Shown here piece after piece: positions 1-7,996 of a stretch of DNA of 49,580 nucleotides. Every line of letters starts with the position of its first letter. Within the stretch, counting starts at the first letter, position 1. A program made the translations under genes and the position numbers. Source of the DNA: a virus; IMG/VR virus record IMGVR_UViG_3300042402_005644, positions 1 to 49,580 of that record, one strand, 5' to 3'. Under the pieces are notes generated by a model. The model saw only the letters and a program-made list of their open reading frames with translations. It was not told where the DNA came from and searched no databases.

Positions 1-8
1 AAAAAAAA

Positions 9-1034
9 ATGTTTGCAGTTTCATCTTATCGTTCAGTGGGATGCACGTTTTTTGATTGGAGCATTCATTACTTGTCTGGACAAAAAAATTTTTACAGCAT
101 AAAAAATTGTGACTGGGGTAATTTGAGTTCTAATCCTGTGACAAAGATCAATGCTCACGGTCATTTGAAAAATCATCCACGTGGACTTGACAGCACAAAA
201 AAATGCATTGAGCACCTAAAAACTGTACCAGCAATAACTTCATTTTATCCCACGCCACTGACACTTCCTGAGGCTGCACACAGTACGGGTATCACACTCG
301 ACGGCAATACAACTCAACAAGACTTCCAAAAGATTTTCTCTAAACAAAAACAAGATTTTGTTGACACTATACATTACATCGCTGACCAACACATTGATTT
401 AATTTACGTAGATACTGCACCAGAATTAGTGTTATACTTCATTGAAAATCGATCAAGAGAAGGCACTGTCACAAAAATTCCAAACGGACAGACTGTATAC
501 AGTTTAGAACAGATTCAAAAAGATCATCAAGAATTGTTTTTCAAAGACAGCCTGGACACATGGAGTGGCCAAGCACTTACAGAAAAATGGGATGAACGAG
601 AAAGACTTGCGTTGTGCAGCAGACCTTTTGAATTTGATGCGCCAGACATTGCACTTCAAACTCCGCATCTCAAAATTGATTCAAGATCTTTATGGGTCAA
701 CGGTGAGCACTGTGTAAAAAAGTCATTGACCCACTTGGGACTATCACTGGATGAGTCACGCTGGGACCATTGGATAAAAATTTATAAGCAATGGCAACAA
801 CCTCAAATTCAAAACTTAGAATTCGTCTTCAACTACCACAACATCGTGAATGCCATAATAAATGATCTGTGGTTAGAAATAGATCTTACATTTGAACAAG
901 AAGTCGTTATACAACACTGCTTGATTTACCACCATAATCTAAATTTAAAAACATGGAAGCTGGAAAAATTTCCCAACAACACACGATTGTTACACCAGTT
1001 ATTGGAACCCAATATACATCCAATTGTGAAATAG
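9..1034 (+). CDS. Hypothetical protein, paralogue of the protein at 7993-8883
   Basis: Protein of about 341 aa that I cannot assign to a named family. The first ATG is preceded only by an A-run and the window edge, so the true start could lie upstream. The N-terminus (SSYRSVGCTFFDWSIHYLSG) resembles the N-terminus of the 296-aa protein at 7993-8883, where a G-rich turn is followed by an aromatic/Trp helix. The C-termini match better: LEKFPNNTRLLHQLLEP here against LDKFPTNSIQLRELLYP there. Both are preceded by a Trp-rich helix. The N-terminal loop is loosely like a sulfotransferase or P-loop phosphate-binding loop, but this is weak. No signal peptide or membrane segment is visible. It is the only + strand gene before the - strand operon. 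Confidence 0.75.
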   Translation: MFAVSSYRSVGCTFFDWSIHYLSGQKNFYSIKNCDWGNLSSNPVTKINAHGHLKNHPRGLDSTKKCIEHLKTVPAITSFYPTPLTLPEAAHSTGITLDGNTTQQDFQKIFSKQKQDFVDTIHYIADQHIDLIYVDTAPELVLYFIENRSREGTVTKIPNGQTVYSLEQIQKDHQELFFKDSLDTWSGQALTEKWDERERLALCSRPFEFDAPDIALQTPHLKIDSRSLWVNGEHCVKKSLTHLGLSLDESRWDHWIKIYKQWQQPQIQNLEFVFNYHNIVNAIINDLWLEIDLTFEQEVVIQHCLIYHHNLNLKTWKLEKFPNNTRLLHQLLEPNIHPIVK

Positions 1035-1097
1035 TCTACTGCTTAGATCCAGTGGCCAATGTGTTTTGACTTTGATTATTCACAGGCAACTGCTTTG

Positions 1098-1167
1098 AGA
1101 ACTGCTACGCAGTTCTATTGACTTCGCTTTCGCTCGTCAATGACATATAAAACAAACGCGAAGCGTT
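1098..1167. repeat. Three consecutive hairpins
   Basis: AGAACTGC (1098-1105) pairs perfectly with GCAGTTCT (1109-1116) over a 3-nt loop. ATTGAC (1117-1122) pairs with GTCAAT (1136-1141). AACGC (1155-1159) pairs with GCGTT (1163-1167) over a GAA loop. The first two are directly adjacent. The sequences resemble small bacterial palindromic elements more than the coding DNA around them. Confidence 0.7.
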
Positions 1168-1196
1168 AAAGTTATCATCCAGATTAATCGGTCACA

Positions 1197-1217
1197 CTTT
1201 GCCCGCACAGGGCAAAG
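1197..1217. repeat. Perfect 8-bp hairpin
   Basis: CTTTGCCC (1197-1204) pairs with GGGCAAAG (1210-1217) over the 5-nt loop GCACA. On the + strand it is followed by AACTGC and no T-run, so an intrinsic terminator is not supported. On the - strand the stem is followed by TGTGACC, also without a T-run. Confidence 0.7.
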
Positions 1218-1311
1218 AACTGCATCATCCGAGTAGCACAGTCACTAGCATTAGGGTATTTGTCAGAGGCGGTTGTCCGGTACCTCCATCCCAGTCTTTG
1301 TCACAACGGCA

Positions 1312-1363
1312 GTCTATGTTTCACATGCTAGCGTGAAGCATAGACGTGCACGATCACTCGTGC
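1312..1363. repeat. Long 13-bp stem followed by a 6-bp hairpin
   Basis: Bases 1312-1324 (GTCTATGTTTCAC) pair with 1333-1345 (GTGAAGCATAGAC), with one G-T wobble and an 8-nt loop. This is the strongest stem in the region. Directly after it, GCACGA (1348-1353) pairs with TCGTGC (1358-1363) over loop TCAC. A GTC then follows that could pair with the GAC at 1343-1345, so the two stems could be alternative folds. Confidence 0.7.
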
Positions 1364-1526
1364 GTCTTTGGGCCTATAAAATTCTGTTCAAACAGCAAAA
1401 CCGCGGCAGTTTGCGATCGTCGTCCGGTCAAGGATAGTTGCTGAGTGCTCGCTAGCGCGGCGAGGCTTCCACTCCCTGTGATCCGAGATCCAGGTCTAGG
1501 GCACATGAAATTGACCTGTGCAAGTC

Positions 1527-1961
1527 TTAACTGCTTAACCGATTGATTATGTGGCTGCCGTGAACGCGAACTTGAATGTGACCGTTGTAGTAGTCAGTGC
1601 TTTCAAGCACACGTCGGGAAAATTGTTCTCTGGCTTCAATGTAACTGCATTCTGATTTGCTTTTACAATAGTATAGTATCTCTCTGCGAAACTGATCTTT
1701 GCCTAACAGTTCTACGTCTTTTAACAGTTCAGGTGAGCTGCCATAGTAGTCTTGCCAATCTGAATCTACTTTGCTGCAAACTTTGCGTTTTTTCTTGGTG
1801 CCGTTTTTGAGTTTGACTGTGCGTTGAGTGGTGCGAGAGAATTTGGCCAGTTTTTTGCCTATGTATTTGCGATCGTTGGTGACGTTGGTTATGATGTATA
1901 CAAAGCCCACGCAATCTGCCGGGAGAGTTTCCACTGGTTGATTGTTGTATAGCCATGTCAT
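1527..1961 (-). CDS. GIY-YIG nuclease-like protein
   Basis: Protein of 144 aa. The N-terminal third carries a GIY-YIG type core: GFVYIITN (about residues 19-26), then KYIGKK (32-37), with the usual spacing of roughly ten residues. A basic stretch (KLKNGTKKKRKV) and an Arg- and Glu-containing helix (SYIEAREQFSRR) follow, which may hold the catalytic Arg/Glu. Families with this fold cut DNA as homing or repair nucleases, and small stand-alone versions are common in T4-like phages. It is the last gene of the - strand operon, 9 bases downstream of the radical SAM gene, and borders the hairpin region. No DNA-binding module beyond the core is obvious, so homing activity is uncertain. Confidence 0.7.
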   Translation of the reverse strand: MTWLYNNQPVETLPADCVGFVYIITNVTNDRKYIGKKLAKFSRTTQRTVKLKNGTKKKRKVCSKVDSDWQDYYGSSPELLKDVELLGKDQFRREILYYCKSKSECSYIEAREQFSRRVLESTDYYNGHIQVRVHGSHIINRLSS

Positions 1962-1970
1962 GTATCATAC

Positions 1971-3074
1971 TTAGTTTGTTTCCCATCCAACTGCGTAGTT
2001 TTCGTTTACCAAAGCAGTTGAGCATTTTTGAGCACATTCTACCCACGTTTGGTCAGCGTTGGAAAAACCCTGACTACACTTGTTCCACAGTGGATCTTGT
2101 ATGATATCTTCAAAACTGCGATCATGCAGATTCATGCGTGCTCGATACTTTGCAAAAAAACTGTCTGCCCATTGAATGGTTTTGTTGCCGTGTGTGAGAC
2201 TGGTATAAGGAAAACTGGTCCAACTGCATGGAAAAACCACACCTTCGGCATTGACATAGATTCCTCTGTTGCCAATTTCGCACAGTGGGGTCACTGGTTG
2301 GTCTTGATATTGTTTGCTGATTTCAAAGTATTTTTGTTGATTGAGTTTGATGTAATCTGTGTTGTTGATATGTCTGTTGCTGAGATTTACTGTGTGCCTT
2401 TCGTATCTATGACTGCTGCTGATGTGCTCCTGGCGAGGCTCTAACACATCATTGCTGCCACCATATGCGTTGCCATACTTGCTGCCAAACTTGGTGCTTT
2501 TTGTAATCTGTACACTGTCCATGCCCAGAGATTTGGCTTGATCAGCGATGCGGTCAATGTGATCTTGATTGAACTTGAACACAATCATGGCCCAATTGAG
2601 AAATACCGCAGAGTTGTGTTGTCTCACAGTTTGAATACCATTCACAATGCTGCTCCAGTCACTGTTTACTCTATACAGGTTGTTGGATGCATTGTCATAG
2701 CCATCAATGCTGAAGTTGATCACATCGCGATCATTGAGTACTGATGCCAACTGTGCCCACCATGCAGACTTTTTGTGACTGCCATTGGTGATGGTAAAAA
2801 TGTGAATGTCGGGATTAACTGTTTTGATGTATCTACAAATTTCAATATATTCTTTGCAGTAGATTGGATCGCCTACGTCGCCGCACATGGTGACTCTGAG
2901 AACATGATTGCGCAACCGGTCTGGTGTAAAAAACTTTTGGACAAAGTCCAATGTCATGTTTTTGTTCAGCCAGGGTGTGTTTGGGTGTTCAGTTCTGGGG
3001 CATCGTGGGCACCGCAGAGTACAAACAGCACTGGGCTCCAAATGCCAATGATAAAATTGCCAATTTATGCCCAT
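1971..3074 (-). CDS. Radical SAM protein with C-terminal SPASM-like Cys cluster
   Basis: Protein of 367 aa. C18-x3-C22-x2-C25 (in AVCTLRCPRCPR) is the radical SAM [4Fe-4S] motif. MCGDVGDP further on fits the SAM-binding GGE-type strand in modified form. The C-terminus has C265, C283 (in EGVVFPCSW), C333, C347 and C351, a SPASM-like set of Cys for auxiliary iron-sulfur clusters. Families with this layout modify peptides, proteins or sugar-linked substrates by radical chemistry; the substrate here cannot be read. The start ATG overlaps the end of the upstream SDR gene by 10 bases, so the two are probably translated together. It is unlike the other two radical SAM proteins in the window, which carry their extra Cys at the N-terminus. 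Confidence 0.85.
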   Translation of the reverse strand: MGINWQFYHWHLEPSAVCTLRCPRCPRTEHPNTPWLNKNMTLDFVQKFFTPDRLRNHVLRVTMCGDVGDPIYCKEYIEICRYIKTVNPDIHIFTITNGSHKKSAWWAQLASVLNDRDVINFSIDGYDNASNNLYRVNSDWSSIVNGIQTVRQHNSAVFLNWAMIVFKFNQDHIDRIADQAKSLGMDSVQITKSTKFGSKYGNAYGGSNDVLEPRQEHISSSHRYERHTVNLSNRHINNTDYIKLNQQKYFEISKQYQDQPVTPLCEIGNRGIYVNAEGVVFPCSWTSFPYTSLTHGNKTIQWADSFFAKYRARMNLHDRSFEDIIQDPLWNKCSQGFSNADQTWVECAQKCSTALVNENYAVGWETN

Positions 3075-3577
3075 AGGTCCACTCGTTTGATTGTGGGATC
3101 AGCTGCAATGGTTTTAATTTTTTGTGCCAACACCGCAGGATCAAATTTCACACACTGTTGATGAGATATCATGGCAGTGTCTATGGGGCCTGGATTTATG
3201 ATTTTGATATCGCAGCCACAATTCAACAACATGGCGTCCACAGCCTGTTGTAGAGCCTGTTTGTGCAGACGATATGGCCAATAGCCCAGTTCGCCATCTA
3301 GACGTTTGTGAGTGATTGATCGGCTGCCAATGTTGATAATTTGCTTGGTTGATTGATTTTTCCAAGCCTTATAAAAAAACTCCAACACAGATATCTGTGA
3401 AAACTCGTGGTAGGCACAGTTTATTACACAGTCAAAATTCAAAAATTCTGAACCCCAATGGTCAACTTTGGCAATGTCATGGCCAGTGGATTTAGAAACC
3501 AAAGTCACTGCGTGATCATGATAGACTTTGCTCAGACTTTTGGCTAGACCTGTAGATCCTGTGATCAAAATTTTCAT
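3065..3577 (-). CDS. Short-chain dehydrogenase-like protein (second copy, short)
   Basis: Protein of 170 aa with a Rossmann NAD(P)-binding start (KILITGSTGLAKSL), an FDCVINCA strand, IINIGSRS with the catalytic-type Ser, YRLHK as the YxxxK catalytic pair, and NPGPIDTAM, the typical post-catalytic PG motif. It is shorter than a usual SDR (about 250 aa), with little substrate-binding C-terminal region. It is a clear paralogue of the protein at 6523-6978. The gene overlaps gp46 upstream by 4 bases (ATGA) and the radical SAM gene downstream by 10. The likely role is oxidation, reduction or epimerisation of a small or sugar-type substrate that the neighbouring radical SAM enzyme also handles; that link is inferred. 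Confidence 0.82.
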   Translation of the reverse strand: MKILITGSTGLAKSLSKVYHDHAVTLVSKSTGHDIAKVDHWGSEFLNFDCVINCAYHEFSQISVLEFFYKAWKNQSTKQIINIGSRSITHKRLDGELGYWPYRLHKQALQQAVDAMLLNCGCDIKIINPGPIDTAMISHQQCVKFDPAVLAQKIKTIAADPTIKRVDLWA

Positions 3578-5337
3578 ACCATGTCAATGTCAGTGTTGTA
3601 GCTGGTAAAACCATTTTCTTTTACCACTCGTAAAATATTTTCTACTCGACCAGCCAACTCGTCCTTGTGACTCACAAGCCAAATTGATTTGTGACGTTCG
3701 CGACTCATCTTCTTCAATAGTGCTAGGCCGTTTTCCACACCTTGTGTGTCCAAGCCATTGTCCATGAGTTCGTCAATGAACAGCAAGTTGATGGGTTGAT
3801 ACAAACTTTCCCATACATCTCTAAATGCCCATGACATTGACAGTATCAATCTAGTGCGTTCACCACGACTTAAATTGTCAAAGTCCAACTCACGACCCAG
3901 TTCTTCAATGCTCACCGTGAGGTCATTTTGAAACTTTACGGTGTGCGGTAAACCAATGCGATCCAAATAGTGTGTAAGGCGTTGATTGAGATAGCTCAAG
4001 TTTTGATCAATGATTTTCTTGCGCACAAATGAATCTTTTGATGTCAGTAGCTTGAGCAAGAAGTCTTGATGCTCTTGCAGTCGTGTTAGCTCATTTAGCG
4101 TGTCATAGGTCACGGCCTGCAGAGCCTGACACTGCATGTCTGAGATCTGTTCACCGTAGGGGTCAACCTCAGCAGCTCTGGATTCTAGACTCCGTCGCAG
4201 GCTTTCTAGACTGTTGCGATGATTCAGCGCATCTTCCAGTGTGTCGTAAAATACCGTGGGTGCCACTTCCAGCTTGCCTAGCTCTTCCAACTCATTTTCA
4301 TATTCAACAAGTTCATTGCGTTTGTCTTGCCAGGCAGTGTTGGTTTCGGCAAGTTCTGTTAGCTTGGCCGTTTTGATTGCGTCGTGTTGATTGTCATGAA
4401 TGTCTTGACCGCAGGCATGACAGCGATGCGAGGCCAGCATGGCAAGTTCTTGCTCTAACCGGGTTCTGGTTTTTTCCAGTTTGCCAATTTCTGCAGACAG
4501 TAACCGATGATTTTTGTTGCAGTCGTCGATGGATTTTTTGAGTTGATGATAGGATTCGAGATCTCTGTGTGCTTGAACTTCTGAATCAATGTCAATGTGT
4601 TCAAGATCCACAATGGCCTGTGCCACTGTGGCACAGTCCTCGTCGCGTTTTTGAAGCCACAGTGTTTGACGTTTGCGAAGACTTTCAATCTGTTCTTCAA
4701 TACGCTTGTTGGCTTCGTGAACCGCCCGGATACGCATTTCTTCTTGAGAGATAGTCTCTTTGGTTTCACGATTGAGTTCTTTGATGCGATCGGCTCGATC
4801 ACTGAGTTGTGTGATGCCCAGTAGTTGTTCAATGATAGTGCGCTGTTCGTTGGCCTTGAGACTGAGAAAAGCTTGAGTGTATGTATTAAGGCCCACAATG
4901 TGCTGGAACATGTCATGGCTCATGCCAATCACACGCTCAATGGCATCTTGAGTCTCACGACTGTCGCCTTGAGCTTCGTCAGTGGCTGACTGCTCTTGGC
5001 TGTTGACAAAGAAGCGTAACACGTTGGGTTTGCGTCCACGTTCAATCTTGTAATGTGTACCCGCAGATTCAAAATCCAAGCTGACCAACATGTGTTTGGC
5101 ATTGGTTTTGTTTACAAGATTGTCTTTACGAATATTGCTCAAGGCCTGGCCGTATAGAGCATAGCTCAAAGCATTGATAATGGTGGTTTTGCCGGTACCA
5201 TTTCTTGATCCGTCACCGCCCAAGTCTAAGTTTTCGCCCAGTACCAAAGTAAGATCCGTGCGGTCAAAATCAACGCCTTGTGTGGCATTGCCCACACTCA
5301 TGAAGTTTTTGACTGTTAATGTTTTAAAGTGAATCAT
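3574..5337 (-). CDS. gp46: Recombination endonuclease subunit gp46 (SbcC/Rad50-like ATPase)
   Basis: Partner of gp47 in the T4-type complex that resects and processes DNA ends for recombination-dependent replication. Motifs in order: Walker A (SRNGTGKTT, near residue 45), long coiled-coil arms, zinc hook C306-x2-C309 (CHACGQ), ABC signature LSRGERTR, Walker B (INLLFIDELMD) and H-loop (WLVSHKDE). I place the start at ATG 5337 (MIHFKTLTVKNF), giving 587 aa, because the family begins at this strand. A start at 5394 would add 19 residues deep inside the upstream gene. T4 gp46 is 560 aa. The gene overlaps the end of the radical SAM gene by 14 bases. It is separated from gp47 by an inserted SDR and radical SAM pair. 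Confidence 0.95.
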   Translation of the reverse strand: MIHFKTLTVKNFMSVGNATQGVDFDRTDLTLVLGENLDLGGDGSRNGTGKTTIINALSYALYGQALSNIRKDNLVNKTNAKHMLVSLDFESAGTHYKIERGRKPNVLRFFVNSQEQSATDEAQGDSRETQDAIERVIGMSHDMFQHIVGLNTYTQAFLSLKANEQRTIIEQLLGITQLSDRADRIKELNRETKETISQEEMRIRAVHEANKRIEEQIESLRKRQTLWLQKRDEDCATVAQAIVDLEHIDIDSEVQAHRDLESYHQLKKSIDDCNKNHRLLSAEIGKLEKTRTRLEQELAMLASHRCHACGQDIHDNQHDAIKTAKLTELAETNTAWQDKRNELVEYENELEELGKLEVAPTVFYDTLEDALNHRNSLESLRRSLESRAAEVDPYGEQISDMQCQALQAVTYDTLNELTRLQEHQDFLLKLLTSKDSFVRKKIIDQNLSYLNQRLTHYLDRIGLPHTVKFQNDLTVSIEELGRELDFDNLSRGERTRLILSMSWAFRDVWESLYQPINLLFIDELMDNGLDTQGVENGLALLKKMSRERHKSIWLVSHKDELAGRVENILRVVKENGFTSYNTDIDMV

Positions 5338-6526
5338 GTATGTGGTACAACTCTTTGAATAGATGACGACTCTCGGTATTTCTAAAGATGTCAATTTTTT
5401 TTAAGAATTCAATTGTGCCTTTGATGCCGTCACTGCCTGACTGTATTTGAAAACTTGTTTTGAATTTGGGTGCAGAGTGGCTTAAAAAATTATACATTGA
5501 ATCTAGACTTTTGTAAAGCCACCACTGTGGATTGGCATTCTCTAACCTCCGTAAAATTTTATTTTTTAAATCTTGTATGTGTTCAGATGGCAAGTGTAAA
5601 ACACTCAGTGGGGTAGGATCGGTCAAACACTGAACCACAAACATGTTTTCATGAAACCCTTGATCGATTAAAAAATCAAAAGTTTCAAAAATTTCAAACG
5701 GATTTAGAATACACCATACCATGTTAAAATTGATTTGATCTCCCACATATTGTTTAATTGTTAGAGCGTTTTTGACAAATTCGTCCCATTTGCCAGGCCA
5801 CCTCATATATTCAAAATATGCCTCTGTTGATTCAACACTGATGGTCCATTTGACATTTTTAAATTTTTGTAATTGATTAAACACGGGCCCGTGAATGTTG
5901 CTGATGTTGCTGTTGATTCGAATTTCAACATCAGGGTTGACCTTGTAAAGGTGTGTTAACAACTCGTGATTGTCTTTCATCAACAGTGGTTCGCCACCAG
6001 CCAAGTAGACATGTTTCACAGTATCAAGATGATTAAAAATATAGTCTTTTGATAGTTTTAGATTTTGTTCACCAATGGTCCAACGGGTATCGTCCATTAG
6101 AGATGCCCAATGACTGCTCAGATCTGGTCCGCAATACACACAGGCAAAATTACAAGTGTTTCTCCACCTAAGATCTAATACATTGAGTTCAAAGTTTTCT
6201 GGGCTATCAAAAATGTCCATGCTGATGTTTTTGATTGCGACCTTTTTGTACCAAGATCTATTGCTTTGACTAATTTTTGCTGTTGAATTGTTCTCAACTG
6301 AATAGCATGGATTACAACGACGTTGTTTTAACCCGTTGAGCATGTCTGTACGAATAGTTTGATTTACATTATTGTTGACAATCTTGTCAATGGGTGTCTG
6401 ATTAATATCTCCAATGACTTCGCCACTTATAGCACAATTTTTTACATTCCCATTGGGATTGACAAAAACACCAGACCACGGCAGCGCACACAGGCTGGCA
6501 TGATTTAAAAATACATCTTGTTTCAT
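5324..6526 (-). CDS. Radical SAM protein with N-terminal SPASM/twitch-like Cys set
   Basis: Protein of 400 aa. The radical SAM motif is C125-x3-C129-x2-C132 (NTCNFACVYCGP), followed by LAGGEPLL, the GGE SAM-binding motif. An extra Cys set lies before the core: C13 (LCALPWSG), C31 (GNVKNCA) and C71-x2-C74 (RRCNPCY). This resembles a SPASM or twitch auxiliary-cluster domain placed at the N-terminus. The same arrangement, with the same 50 residues between the CxxC pair and the radical SAM motif, occurs in the protein starting at 48301. The substrate is unknown. The start overlaps the upstream SDR stop (ATGA), and the end overlaps the gp46 start. Confidence 0.87.
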   Translation of the reverse strand: MKQDVFLNHASLCALPWSGVFVNPNGNVKNCAISGEVIGDINQTPIDKIVNNNVNQTIRTDMLNGLKQRRCNPCYSVENNSTAKISQSNRSWYKKVAIKNISMDIFDSPENFELNVLDLRWRNTCNFACVYCGPDLSSHWASLMDDTRWTIGEQNLKLSKDYIFNHLDTVKHVYLAGGEPLLMKDNHELLTHLYKVNPDVEIRINSNISNIHGPVFNQLQKFKNVKWTISVESTEAYFEYMRWPGKWDEFVKNALTIKQYVGDQINFNMVWCILNPFEIFETFDFLIDQGFHENMFVVQCLTDPTPLSVLHLPSEHIQDLKNKILRRLENANPQWWLYKSLDSMYNFLSHSAPKFKTSFQIQSGSDGIKGTIEFLKKIDIFRNTESRHLFKELYHIHDSL

Positions 6527-6978
6527 AATTTAAACTCATCTAAACACTGATTAACGTACTCATGCGATCTTGCATGTTGAGGTTCCCACATAATCATCCT
6601 GTACAAGTACAATTTTGATAGGGTCTGATGAGCATGAAAAAGTGCGGTCTTTTGAGTCATGTACTCTAGCAAACCAAGATCTGTCCAAATTGAAGATTGG
6701 TGGATCACTGGAGTTCCTATATTCAAGATTGTTCCTTTGAAATGTGATTTCACCAACCTATATAAAATTTGGCTTTGGGCATAATCAGGTTTGGCACAGT
6801 TTACAAATAAATCAAAATCTTTTGTCTGTTCCAACATCTTGCTAACTTGCGAATAGTCTCTGAGATCATATCCAGATGACAAGCTGTATCCTTGTACTGT
6901 GTAATTATGAGACTCAAGGTAATCTTTAATCTGTGCACCTAATCCAGAAGTGTGTCCGGTAATTGCAGCTTGTCGCAT
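6523..6978 (-). CDS. Short-chain dehydrogenase-like protein (first copy, very short)
   Basis: Protein of 151 aa. The N-terminal TGHTSGLGAQI is the SDR glycine-rich cofactor loop. It is followed by FDLFVNCA, ILNIGTPV and YMTQK (YxxxK). Each of these lines up with the 170-aa SDR at 3065-3577 (FDCVINCA, IINIGSRS, YRLHK), so the two are paralogues. The Ser of the catalytic triad is Thr in the aligned place, and the protein ends soon after the YxxxK helix without a PG motif, so it may be a minimal or degenerate enzyme. The gene starts 4 bases after gp47 and overlaps the radical SAM gene by 4 (ATGA). Confidence 0.78.
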   Translation of the reverse strand: MRQAAITGHTSGLGAQIKDYLESHNYTVQGYSLSSGYDLRDYSQVSKMLEQTKDFDLFVNCAKPDYAQSQILYRLVKSHFKGTILNIGTPVIHQSSIWTDLGLLEYMTQKTALFHAHQTLSKLYLYRMIMWEPQHARSHEYVNQCLDEFKL

Positions 6979-6982
6979 ACGG

Positions 6983-7996
6983 TTATAAGTTCTGATAAAT
7001 CTTCAACAGCAATTTGTTGTCATAGAACTCAGACTCAATGGCAGTGAGCTGATCTGTAACAATTTGATCCACTGATTCAAACTTGACTTCGCCAGGAGCC
7101 ATGTCTTCGTCGACTCCGGCCGACTTGTTGGGTATCAATGCCATTTCACGCAGGCCATACTGATCAACAAATGTTTCTTTGATGAAGTTGGCTTCTTCGT
7201 ATGAGATCTCAATGTCTAAATTAACCCTGACATGCATTCGGGGTCTAAGAAGCGAACCAGCGTTGTCAATAAGGTTGGCGAGTCCGTAGACCCTGTAGGT
7301 CGGTTGATCAGGCCAAGCATGAAACTCAGGCGCTGATCCCCATTCCAATACAGTGAGGCCTCGTTGGTCGTCACCAGCATCTGCATAATTGTGAGGGAAC
7401 GCATTGCCGATGTAGGTAATGTTGTTTTTGGTCTGACGTTTGTGAAAGTGCCCTGTGAATACATGTTCAAACCCCCCAAGATCTTCTCTGCGAACCTCGC
7501 CGTGATCAGGCATCTCTACCATGGCATTCATGAGATAGCCAGGCAACTCAAAGTGCCCAAACATGTATTTGCCACTCATTCGTGCTAGACGCCGATGATC
7601 GTCACCCACAAGCCAAGGAGCAATAACCACATCGCCGCTGTCAAACCAGTCATTGCATATTTCCACACGGGGGAGGTGCCGGGCCCACTCCACGCTTTGT
7701 ATGTCTCTTTTGTCTCGATAATACAGATCATGATTACCAGGAATAAAATAAACTTGTTCAAAGTTATCATTGAGATGCTCCAGCGCCCGGAGACTGTAGT
7801 TCAGTGTGACAATGTTCAAGCTGGCACGGTTGTTGTGCCAATCGCCTAAAAACAAGCAGGTTTCGCAACCCAGTTCGCGAGCTTTTTGGGTTGCCCACTT
7901 GACAAAAGCCAAACAGTCTTCGTTGTGTAGCTGACTGTTTGACTTGAGCCCAAAATGTATGTCAGTGAAGATTGCGGCTTTTTTAAATAGATTCAT
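6983..7996 (-). CDS. gp47: Recombination endonuclease subunit gp47 (SbcD/Mre11-like)
   Basis: Calcineurin-type metallophosphoesterase of 337 aa (T4 gp47 is 339). Metal-binding motifs in order: D12-I-H14 (FTDIHFG), G51-D52 (LGDWHNN), GNHD (residues 87-90) and a late GHFH (FTGHFHKRQ). It pairs with gp46 as the nuclease of the T4 recombination complex. The start overlaps the end of the upstream unknown gene (7993) by 4 bases. In this phage the 46 and 47 genes stay in one operon but are split by an SDR and a radical SAM gene. Confidence 0.95.
   Translation of the reverse strand: MNLFKKAAIFTDIHFGLKSNSQLHNEDCLAFVKWATQKARELGCETCLFLGDWHNNRASLNIVTLNYSLRALEHLNDNFEQVYFIPGNHDLYYRDKRDIQSVEWARHLPRVEICNDWFDSGDVVIAPWLVGDDHRRLARMSGKYMFGHFELPGYLMNAMVEMPDHGEVRREDLGGFEHVFTGHFHKRQTKNNITYIGNAFPHNYADAGDDQRGLTVLEWGSAPEFHAWPDQPTYRVYGLANLIDNAGSLLRPRMHVRVNLDIEISYEEANFIKETFVDQYGLREMALIPNKSAGVDEDMAPGEVKFESVDQIVTDQLTAIESEFYDNKLLLKIYQNL

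Larger units (their letters stand above)
1035..1526. other. Hairpin-rich non-coding region between convergent genes
   Basis: No coding frame with a credible start or family fills this 492-base stretch. It lies between the stop of the + strand gene (1034) and the end of the - strand operon (1527). At least seven inverted repeats can be read: 1098-1116, 1117-1141, 1155-1167, 1197-1217, 1312-1345, 1348-1363, 1448-1464, plus CAGGTC (1491-1496) pairing with GACCTG (1513-1518). None is followed by a clear T-run on either strand, so they are not textbook intrinsic terminators. No tRNA T-arm is visible. It could be a structured RNA, a recombination or packaging site, or a cluster of palindromic elements. 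Confidence 0.6.

Noticed and set aside
1035-1526. tRNA gene
   Set aside because: No TTC-type T-loop, no paired acceptor ends and no anticodon arm arrangement on either strand despite many hairpins.
1527-1961. Active homing endonuclease
   Set aside because: Only the nuclease core is visible, with no clear DNA-binding repeats and no intron or interrupted gene next to it, so homing is not claimed.
5338-5394. 19-residue N-terminal extension of gp46
   Set aside because: Family starts at the MIHFKTLTVKNF strand; the extension would lie inside the end of the radical SAM gene without need.
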